NCBI GenBank assembly: GCA_023391425.1
Contig: JAEWAX010000150.1
Location: 1 to 60,565 of the forward strand
Direction of reading: 5' to 3'
Length of the DNA stretch: 60,565 nt
From: Bacillota bacterium
GTDB lineage: Bacteria > Bacillota > Clostridia > Acetivibrionales > DSM-1351
Both the position numbers and the translations under genes were made by a program. Positions 1-6,781 of this stretch are shown here, piece after piece. The notes under the pieces were generated by a model. The model worked only from the letters and a program-made list of their open reading frames with translations, had not been told where the DNA came from and searched no databases. How positions within the stretch are numbered: the stretch's first letter is position 1; each line of letters starts with the position of its first letter.

Positions 1-720
1 TGAAAAAACAATATTACCAAGTATTATTTGAAAATTGATAGAGGTATTTTTAATTGGAGAACAAAGATTTCTCCTTCTTAGGTTCTTATTATTAAATACC
101 ATCATAATTGAAGTTACGCCTAATATAATAACGCTAATTAGTACATATTCCAAAAAGTTGAAAAAACTATCAATACGTGTACGCTTTGCCTCAGTTTCTC
201 TTATTTCAACCTTAGTCTCCTTTTTTAGATCATTAGAAACTAGTTTAACTAATTCAGACTGTGTTATATCTTTATTTGTGCTCAAATATACTTTGGCCGT
301 GTTAAGATATTGGTTTATTAGCAAATCGGTATAAATGCCGTTTGTAGTACCGGTTATTACCGTTTTCTTTATTTCTACACCTTTACCTGACATAATATCC
401 TTCGTAAACCCTTTTGGAACTCTTACAATATACTCTACATTCTTAAAGAATAATGCATCCTGCAATTTCTCAGTATTATTCTCTATTTTTATATACTCTG
501 AATAATTCCCTAAGTACTCTTTAAACCCCTCAATAAGTTCAGAATTTTCATCCTCATTTATAAAGGCTACACGTGTTCTGGCTTGTGTGAAATCTCCAAC
601 ATCGGTTGAAGATGACATTTGTGAGAAAACTATTGCAAGCGCAAGAAAAATAAATATATATATTGAAAGTTGCACTGAATGTCTTTTTATTACTTTAAAA
701 TATGTTTTAAATACTTGCAT
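1..720 (-). CDS. ABC-2 type transporter permease (partial, runs off left edge)
   Basis: An open frame with no stop runs from an ATG at 720 down to base 1, giving 240 codons of a longer protein. It starts MQVFKTYFKVIKRH, followed by a hydrophobic segment at about residues 16-32 and a long extracytoplasmic region. A second hydrophobic stretch follows at about 200-216. This layout (short cytoplasmic start, one helix, large external loop, then the helical core) is that of ABC-2 / YhgE-type permeases. Its start overlaps the end of the upstream permease gene by 14 bases, which suggests translational coupling. With the next two genes it forms an ATPase plus two-permease exporter. The substrate is unknown; efflux of the nearby cluster's product is an inference from position. 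The C-terminal part lies outside the window. Confidence 0.75.
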   Translation of the reverse strand, partial: MQVFKTYFKVIKRHSVQLSIYIFIFLALAIVFSQMSSSTDVGDFTQARTRVAFINEDENSELIEGFKEYLGNYSEYIKIENNTEKLQDALFFKNVEYIVRVPKGFTKDIMSGKGVEIKKTVITGTTNGIYTDLLINQYLNTAKVYLSTNKDITQSELVKLVSNDLKKETKVEIRETEAKRTRIDSFFNFLEYVLISVIILGVTSIMMVFNNKNLRRRNLCSPIKNTSINFQIILGNIVFS

Positions 721-1861
721 ACTTCTGCCTCCTTATTATCATGTAAGTGAATATACAAAACAAAACTGTAAATCCACAAAGCAGACTAATATTTATCAAA
801 AATCTAGTGTGTGTATCATAATAATATAGTGCATATAAGGCATCAGTAATTAATGTTACAGGATTAATATATGAGAGAATCGGTACATTTTCTTGAATAA
901 TATATCTTACATTTTCTTTACCATCACTACCCATCATTCCGGCAAAATAGCAGGCAGCCATTGTAACTCCTACTAAAATACCCGTCTTGATACCCTCTCC
1001 CTTTTTTATAATTGCTGATACGAAAGCACCAAACGATATGCCAGTTGCACTACCTACTAAACAAGTCAATAAAATATAACCTATTTGGTTACCAAAATCG
1101 ACTTTCATTACAAAAGACAGATAACATATTAATAAGAGGACTTCAATTACGAGCACTATATACCCTGCAAGTAAACCTGCCAGAAGAGCCTTAAGTTTGT
1201 GTACAGGAGCTACGTTTAACCTTGCAGCCCGTTTTGAGAGATCTGCTTGAGTATCAATAATCTCTTTTGATCCAAAAAACGAACCATATAAACACGCCAT
1301 CGCTATAAGAGTATAAAAATAGTTTACCGTTCCATCAGGTTTTTCTTTTGTACCCAGCTGAACATTTTTTGTATATTCTATTCTATCGTTAACTTTTTCT
1401 ACAAGACTGTGTATAGCTGTTGGGTCACTTGCCGCAAGAGTATTAATAGTACTCAAAGCCTGACTGTACTCATCTATCGCTATTTTTATAATGGATTGGC
1501 TCATATTCGACTCCTTTACAACCATCTTAATTTGAGAGTCATCAATTATATATCCAGCCACCTTACCATTATCAAGAAGCTCTTCTGCTTCAGCCTTTGT
1601 AGTTACTTTTACATTAAATAGTTTTTTATCTCCCTGAGTTGCATTATTTAAAAACTTCTGAAAACTATCATCTTTTTGATATACATCATTATTTACTACT
1701 GCAACACTTACAGTTTCAAACTGATAAGCTTCAGCGATGTTTGAAAAAGCCATACCGAAAAGAGTACCAAGAACTAATGTCGGGAATATCATAGTCCAGA
1801 ACATTAATCCTTTATCATTAATAATACATTTGAATCTATTTCTAAATATATGCCAAAACAT
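707..1861 (-). CDS. ABC-2 type transporter permease
   Basis: This 384-residue membrane protein has one N-terminal helix (about residues 20-42), an external domain to about residue 180, and five or six helices in the C-terminal half. That is the usual ABC2_membrane_3 layout. The N-terminal segment reads FKCIINDKGLMFWTMIFPTLVLG, matching the short cytoplasmic lead-in of drug and antibiotic exporters. It lies 11 bases after the ATPase gene and overlaps the next permease by 14 bases, so the three are one operon. Family knowledge: such paired permeases with one DrrA-like ATPase pump out antibiotics or lipids. Whether this one exports the neighbouring hybrid peptide-polyketide or an unrelated compound cannot be told from sequence. 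Confidence 0.85.
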   Translation of the reverse strand: MFWHIFRNRFKCIINDKGLMFWTMIFPTLVLGTLFGMAFSNIAEAYQFETVSVAVVNNDVYQKDDSFQKFLNNATQGDKKLFNVKVTTKAEAEELLDNGKVAGYIIDDSQIKMVVKESNMSQSIIKIAIDEYSQALSTINTLAASDPTAIHSLVEKVNDRIEYTKNVQLGTKEKPDGTVNYFYTLIAMACLYGSFFGSKEIIDTQADLSKRAARLNVAPVHKLKALLAGLLAGYIVLVIEVLLLICYLSFVMKVDFGNQIGYILLTCLVGSATGISFGAFVSAIIKKGEGIKTGILVGVTMAACYFAGMMGSDGKENVRYIIQENVPILSYINPVTLITDALYALYYYDTHTRFLINISLLCGFTVLFCIFTYMIIRRQKYASI

Positions 1862-1872
1862 ATGTTTACCCC

Positions 1873-2805
1873 CTAATCTCTCAGCTCTTTGCCGGTTATT
1901 TCCAAGAAAACATCATTAAGTGTTGGTAGTTCTGAATATATCCTGCCATAATTAATATCATTATCTCTAAAGAAGTCTAATAAATTATTGAGATTATTTT
2001 TACCTTTATTGTATTTGATTACAATATGTTTTTTATCATACTCTACACTATTCACATTTGGTAGCTGCCTTATATTATTAACGTAGCTATCGCTTAACCC
2101 GAATATTTCTACTGTTATTGTTTCACCAAGCTTAATCATTGCTTTAAGCTCTTCTTTAGTTCCAGTTGCAATAACCTTACCCTTATCCATAATTACTATA
2201 CGGCTGCATAACTGCTCTACCTCTTCCATATAGTGAGATGTGTAGATTATAGTTGCACCTTCTTCATTGAGCTTTTTAATACCATCTAGGATATTATTTC
2301 GACTTTGAGGGTCAACTGCAACTGTTGGCTCGTCTAATATAATCAGCTTTGGCTTATGAGCAACTCCACATGCGATATTCAATCGACGTAGTAAGCCTCC
2401 GCTCAATTTCTTTGGATAAAACTTTTTAAAATCATTTAGCGCAACAAAATCTAACGCTTCCTCTACTAATTTCTTACGAGTTGTTTTGTCTGTGATATAA
2501 AGCCCACAGAAGTAATCTATGTTTTCATAAACTGTGAGTTCTTCAAACACTGCAACATCCTGCATTATCACACCAATATCACGCTTTATGTCATAGGCAT
2601 CAGGAGCCATAGGCTTGTCAAAAAGCTTAATTTCACCTTTATCGTAACTCAATAGCGAAAGAATGCAATTAATAGCTGTAGTCTTTCCTGAACCGTTTGG
2701 GCCCAAGAGTCCAAATATTTCTCCTTCTTTTACTTCAAATGATAGATGGTCTGTTGCCACTAAATCGCCATATCTTTTTACTAAGTTCTTAACACTAACA
2801 ATCAT
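1873..2805 (-). CDS. ABC transporter ATP-binding protein (DrrA/CcmA type)
   Basis: This is the ATPase subunit of the exporter formed with the two permeases downstream. Walker A GPNGSGKT, signature LSGGLLRRLN, Walker B LIILDEP and the switch-region TSHYMEEVE are all present. The C-terminal 90 residues form the extension seen in DrrA-like drug exporters. The start is set at 2805 (MIVSVKNLVKRYG) because GGAGG lies 8 bases upstream at 2814-2818. A longer reading frame to 2835 is open but has no ribosome binding site, and it would place that GGAGG inside the coding region. The protein is about 310 residues, normal for the family. Drug export or self-protection is likely; the substrate is not known. 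Confidence 0.9.
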   Translation of the reverse strand: MIVSVKNLVKRYGDLVATDHLSFEVKEGEIFGLLGPNGSGKTTAINCILSLLSYDKGEIKLFDKPMAPDAYDIKRDIGVIMQDVAVFEELTVYENIDYFCGLYITDKTTRKKLVEEALDFVALNDFKKFYPKKLSGGLLRRLNIACGVAHKPKLIILDEPTVAVDPQSRNNILDGIKKLNEEGATIIYTSHYMEEVEQLCSRIVIMDKGKVIATGTKEELKAMIKLGETITVEIFGLSDSYVNNIRQLPNVNSVEYDKKHIVIKYNKGKNNLNNLLDFFRDNDINYGRIYSELPTLNDVFLEITGKELRD

Positions 2806-3041
2806 ACCCTTAACCTCCATAATTCCAATATACATTAATTTTTTTCATGCTTTAACCGGCTTTTATCTTTTTCTTTAAAAATCAGTTGGCAAAAGCCGAC
2901 TTTCCCAAACTTATCTCTCTTAACTTTTCATTTTTCACTAGTTTTCTTTAAATATATTCTACAGCATTACCCTTTAACTAAATAAGTGTCTGAAATCAAC
3001 ACTTAATATGACAAATGTCATGTTTTCTCTGCTATAAACAG

Positions 3042-3096
3042 AGTTCTAAGCTTCAGGTGGAATTCTACTCTATCTGAAGCTTAGACATCAGATAAA
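3042..3096. repeat. Intergenic hairpin repeat, copy A
   Basis: A perfect 11-base inverted repeat (CTAAGCTTCAG / CTGAAGCTTAG) with weaker pairing inside, followed by TAGACATCAGATAA. The segment AAGCTTAGACAT is also in copy B (11325-11336), TTCTAAGCTTC is in copy C (45150-45160), and TAGACATC.GATAA is in copy D (53858-53871). It sits in the gene-free stretch 2806-3255, in which I see otherwise only the terminator at 3111-3143. Confidence 0.75.
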
Positions 3097-3110
3097 AACT
3101 ATGCGCAATC

Positions 3111-3143
3111 AAAAAAGACTCTCGGAAAATTCCAAAAGTCTTT
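3111..3143 (-). terminator. Rho-independent terminator after the BtrH-like gene
   Basis: Read on the minus strand, AAAGACT and AGTCTTT form a 7-base stem with further GGAA/TTCC pairing inside, followed directly by a run of six T. It lies about 110 bases after the stop of the BtrH-like gene, so it probably ends that transcript. Confidence 0.6.
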
Positions 3144-3255
3144 AAAATGCCATAACATTCAGATAGTTATTCTAGCTTTTCACTAATTAATATAGTAATT
3201 ATACGATAATACTGCGTTTTTTACTGACTACCTAACATTCTAACCTACTGTCTGC

Positions 3256-4293
3256 TTATGACTTATCAACTAATTTATCCAACAATTTTTCGAGCACATC
3301 CCTCTCCTTTGCCACTATTACTGGAATATCATCTATTATTTCTTGAATTCCTTTTACATTTCTGGTAATATAACTTTTTATAGCTATGTTACGAATTTTC
3401 ACACACTCATGCATTATTGCTTCGTATTCTCCATAAATGGAATCTGCACTGGTAAGCAGCTTTTGCTCTGCTAGAAATTTGATTCTTGACAGCATTAGCG
3501 TTTTATGGTCTACCAGTACTTGAAAACCTCTGATATCCATCTCTACCTTTTGCTGAATAACATGTTCTAGAAATTCTACAAAATGCAAATAAACTTCCAA
3601 TCCATAGGCCCACCAACTCCTATTATCACCTACTTCTATTCTATAATTATCAGTATAGCTTTTGCTGCTAACTTTTGATTGTAGGTAATCTTCAATAAGC
3701 GCCCTTAGTAATTTTAAATCGAAATTAAAATAATCATATTTTGTAGGTTTGACAAGTATAATTCCACCTAGCTGGTCATTGGCATGCAACAGTTCTTCAT
3801 CCCTGCATGCCTCATCAATTTGGGAAAAGCTGGCCGTCGAAAAACTGTACTTGGAGTACTTGTAAAAATCTGCAATGTTAATTTGTTTATTATAGCAATC
3901 ATATCCATATATAAAACTGTCGTGTGGAAAATGTTGTGTTTGAAATGCCCATGAGTCTGGAATATAAAATTGATCAAGATATAGATATATGTAGTAGTCT
4001 GAATCAATACCGTCGAGTATAAACTTTGAGGCGGAATTCCATCCTTTTTTCATAAAACTTCCATCTATTATTTGAGTATGAAGCCAAGGACAACCTCTCC
4101 ATGCAAGAGGCGTGCAAAAATCAATGAAACCTCCTTGATCTTGTGGATTTTTTCCTGTATGGAGTTGTACATAGTAATTATAAAACCATTGTATTGAGTT
4201 CTCGTATTGTCCAACACATGCCAACATATTAGCATGTCTCGGATAAGATGTTATGCTAGGATAAATCATTGGTAGTTCTTTTCTAAGTATCAT
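3256..4293 (-). CDS. Free-standing BtrH-like protein
   Basis: A protein of about 345 residues related to two other products in this window: the C-terminal domain of the terminal NRPS (6782-11206) and the docking-domain protein at 37263-38702. The shared core is an acidic/aromatic strand followed by H.S(F/L)IYGYD, here HDSFIYGYD, with the His near residue 124. This matches the His-centred motif of the BtrH N-terminal (C39-like, cysteine-protease fold) acyltransferase family. The nucleophile position near the N-terminus, Cys in the NRPS version, appears to be Tyr here (TSYPRHANMLAC), with a Cys eight residues later. It may be inactive or use another residue. The start at 4293 is preferred because AAAGGAAT precedes it; the in-frame ATG at 4317 has no such site. 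The role is unknown; acyl transfer to or from the assembly line is an inference. Confidence 0.7.
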   Translation of the reverse strand: MILRKELPMIYPSITSYPRHANMLACVGQYENSIQWFYNYYVQLHTGKNPQDQGGFIDFCTPLAWRGCPWLHTQIIDGSFMKKGWNSASKFILDGIDSDYYIYLYLDQFYIPDSWAFQTQHFPHDSFIYGYDCYNKQINIADFYKYSKYSFSTASFSQIDEACRDEELLHANDQLGGIILVKPTKYDYFNFDLKLLRALIEDYLQSKVSSKSYTDNYRIEVGDNRSWWAYGLEVYLHFVEFLEHVIQQKVEMDIRGFQVLVDHKTLMLSRIKFLAEQKLLTSADSIYGEYEAIMHECVKIRNIAIKSYITRNVKGIQEIIDDIPVIVAKERDVLEKLLDKLVDKS

Positions 4294-4461
4294 AAAAAAC
4301 ATTCCTTTCTCATTCAATATATAAAATATTTTTTTCGTAAGGCATAAGAATCCTCCATCTATCTAAACTTTATTATATTTTTTACATATTTATTTAATTT
4401 TAACATTTTATTACATATAATGCCAATATTAAATTGTATATTCCAACCATCATTTGAATAT

Positions 4462-4489
4462 TGTTACACTTTATGTTATGTGTTACACT
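4462..4489. promoter_or_regulatory. Direct repeat TGTTACACT x2 upstream of the phosphopantetheinyl transferase
   Basis: TGTTACACT occurs at 4462-4470 and 4481-4489, 19 bases apart. A TATAAA box lies at 4499-4504, with only a weak -35 before it. The spacing of about two helical turns fits a regulator binding site, but no regulator can be assigned. The surrounding gap 4294-4556 between divergent genes is very A+T rich, and I see nothing else in it. Confidence 0.35.
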
Positions 4490-4556
4490 AAGGGTTAGTA
4501 TAAAATATTGAAATAAAATGCTTGCAAATATCTCATATAAGGGGGTATCCACCACG

Positions 4557-5282
4557 ATGCTAAGCGAGTATACTAATAATCTTGAACAGCTTGATACTTA
4601 TATATTAAAATTTAATAATTACATTGGAAAAGATGACATCAACAAACTGTTTTGCTATATTTCAGAGGAAAAGAAGCAACGTATACTACGATTTCATAGA
4701 TTTGAAGACGCCCAAAGGACTTTATTAGGAGATATTTTGGCAAGATACGCAATTTGTATAAGAACTGGAGTACAAAATAAAGAGTTACACTTTGATACAA
4801 ATAAGTTTGGAAAACCTATATTGATTGCACCAAATGAAATTCACTTTAATATATCACATTCAGAAAACTGGGTTGTTTGTGCAATAGATAAAAAGGTAGT
4901 GGGTATCGATGTAGAGGTTGTAAAACCTATTGATTTGCACATTGCAGAAAAGTTTTTTTCAGAAGCTGAATATCTATCACTTATAAATCAGCCTAAGGAA
5001 CTGCAAACAAGGTATTTTTATATGATTTGGACTTTAAAAGAAAGCTATATAAAAGCAGAGGGAAAAGGGTTAAGTATTCCTTTAAATTCTTTCGAAATAA
5101 AACCTGAAAACCTTAAACTCAATATTACCCTTAATGAAAAAGAAAAGGATTACCATTTTCATCAATCCTTTTTATCTAATGATACTATTTATGCTATATG
5201 TACGCTTAATAAAGAGTCCTTTTATAAAACCACTATTCTTGACGTGGAAGATTTTATACCAAAAGCAGTATCTATTTTATAG
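4557..5282 (+). CDS. 4'-phosphopantetheinyl transferase, Sfp type
   Basis: This enzyme transfers the phosphopantetheine arm of CoA to the Ser of each carrier domain. The three Sfp signatures are present: FNISHSENWVVCAID, then VGIDVEVVKP with the Mg-binding Asp/Glu, then WTLKESYIKAEGKGL. The length is about 241 residues from the preferred start, normal for Sfp. That ATG at 4557 has AAGGGGG eleven bases upstream; an in-frame ATG at 4518 has no ribosome binding site. It is convergent with the main biosynthetic strand. The cluster holds eight carrier proteins or domains that need this enzyme, so it is very probably dedicated to them. Confidence 0.92.
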   Translation: MLSEYTNNLEQLDTYILKFNNYIGKDDINKLFCYISEEKKQRILRFHRFEDAQRTLLGDILARYAICIRTGVQNKELHFDTNKFGKPILIAPNEIHFNISHSENWVVCAIDKKVVGIDVEVVKPIDLHIAEKFFSEAEYLSLINQPKELQTRYFYMIWTLKESYIKAEGKGLSIPLNSFEIKPENLKLNITLNEKEKDYHFHQSFLSNDTIYAICTLNKESFYKTTILDVEDFIPKAVSIL

Positions 5283-5313
5283 TTTAGTTTCACTCTCTCA
5301 CCAAGAGCTTTAT

Positions 5314-6447
5314 TTACTCTTTTGTATTTCTATTATTTACACGCTTTTTAATGAAAATCCAGTAAACAAAAGCTAAAACAACCACAGCAACAGGGATACT
5401 ATAACCCCAGTTATCTTTCGCTTGCTTAATATAATTATCATATCTTTCTGTTTGAGTTGGTCCTTTTGCTTGCTTAATGGAATTATCATATTTATTAGTT
5501 TGGGATGATTTTGTTGATGAATCAGCTAAACTCTTATCACCACTTACTACATTGATTTTCATAGTTGCATATGAAGAAATATTCTCGAAAACTTTATACT
5601 CAAGTTTATCTATTTCATAGATCTTTTTTTCACCCTGCTCCAATTTTTTTAACTCATCGGCTAGGTTGTAATATACATACTTACTATAATCCCTTTTACA
5701 AAACACATAAACCAGTTTATTTTTCAAATCATATATATTTGAATACTTTGTCCCTCCACCATCCCATACTTGAGATGTTGCAGAAAGAATATTTTTGAAA
5801 CTTTCAATAGAAATTTCATTTTCGTCCTCCAACATTGATTTTGCTGTGTCATATCTGTTACAAGGATAACCTCCTAACTGTGGATTGGATAGAAAATAAT
5901 TAGTCGCAATTTGGTAGTCTAGCTCTTTGGGAATTATTTTCATTTCTCCTTCTACCCATTCGATGATTACAGATTTGCCTGTTTCATCTGTAAAAAGAAT
6001 ATGGTCTCCATAGCTTCTTGGAATATTATAATCTTTCAGAAAATCAACAGCTTCATCAATGTTTGAACACTTTGATAAAACAACCTCGCCCAAATCCATT
6101 CCCAAAGTAGGTTTATCATCTGAATATGGAATCTCGGTGGCAGGGCACTGCGCTCCATCATAGAACAAACCTTTTTCATTCATTCCACCCTGTACATAGG
6201 AAGAGTTTGCAAAGCACACTCTTCCATAAGAGCCTTCACTTTGAGCTACAAACCAAACATATGATTTATAAGCATAATTAAAATCTTCATTGTTTCCAAC
6301 CAGCACTTGATTTCCTTGTTGCTTTGTGAATATTGTGCAGGCATATGTATTTAGGTTTAGGATTGGAATTAGTACAAGTAATAATACAAAGGAAAACAAC
6401 ATTTTTACATGTATAGTTCTTGAATATATATTATGTCTCAATTTCAT
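5314..6447 (-). CDS. Secreted, membrane-anchored Ntn amidase (choloylglycine-hydrolase-like)
   Basis: This is a linear amide C-N hydrolase of the bile-salt-hydrolase / penicillin V acylase fold, placed outside the cell. A signal sequence (about residues 15-36) ends in NTYA just before CTIF, so signal peptidase cleavage would itself expose the N-terminal nucleophile Cys. The usual following motifs are visible: GNNEDFN, then GMNEKGLFYDG, then the late Asn region ATNYFLSNP. Near the C-terminus come two near-identical segments (SIKQAKGPTQTERYDN / YIKQAKDN), a single transmembrane helix and a basic tail, so the enzyme faces outward on the membrane. GGGGG lies just before ATGGATATG; the second ATG (6447) is better spaced than the first (6453). 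It is the last gene of the biosynthetic strand. Removing an N-acyl group from the exported product, or degrading a related signal, is an inference. Confidence 0.8.
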   Translation of the reverse strand: MKLRHNIYSRTIHVKMLFSFVLLLVLIPILNLNTYACTIFTKQQGNQVLVGNNEDFNYAYKSYVWFVAQSEGSYGRVCFANSSYVQGGMNEKGLFYDGAQCPATEIPYSDDKPTLGMDLGEVVLSKCSNIDEAVDFLKDYNIPRSYGDHILFTDETGKSVIIEWVEGEMKIIPKELDYQIATNYFLSNPQLGGYPCNRYDTAKSMLEDENEISIESFKNILSATSQVWDGGGTKYSNIYDLKNKLVYVFCKRDYSKYVYYNLADELKKLEQGEKKIYEIDKLEYKVFENISSYATMKINVVSGDKSLADSSTKSSQTNKYDNSIKQAKGPTQTERYDNYIKQAKDNWGYSIPVAVVVLAFVYWIFIKKRVNNRNTKE

Positions 6448-6497
6448 ATCCATCCCCCTTTTCTTTTCTATATTAATTTATCTATAGGTACACTATA

Positions 6498-6749
6498 TTA
6501 AGCCTTTTCAAATTTATTACTAATATAATCACATATATCATTAATATTTTTAAACCTGCCATATTCCAAATCCTCGTTAGCAAACTCAATATCAAATTCA
6601 TTCTCTAAATCAACAACTATCTTAATAAAGATAACCGAATTAAGACCTATACTTGAAAGATCGCTTTCAAGCCCAATTTCGGTATCCTGAGCTGTGTCCT
6701 GAAGTTGTTTTTTTACTATTACAAGAGTCCTTTCTTGCACATCATTCAT
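6498..6749 (-). CDS. Discrete acyl/peptidyl carrier protein
   Basis: An 83-residue carrier protein. The modification site is Ser38 in SSIGLNSVIFIKIVVDLEN, the classic G(L)(N/D)S motif at the start of helix II. AGGAGGT lies seven bases before the ATG. It sits 32 bases after the NRPS that ends in the BtrH-like domain and 44 bases before the Ntn amidase. In butirosin biosynthesis the acyltransferase BtrH works with a discrete carrier (BtrI). The same pairing next to a BtrH-like domain suggests this ACP supplies or receives an acyl group at the release step. That is an inference; it could also carry the starter acyl chain. Confidence 0.85.
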   Translation of the reverse strand: MNDVQERTLVIVKKQLQDTAQDTEIGLESDLSSIGLNSVIFIKIVVDLENEFDIEFANEDLEYGRFKNINDICDYISNKFEKA

Positions 6750-6781
6750 GTTAATACCTCCTAAATTATAAATATTATTGT

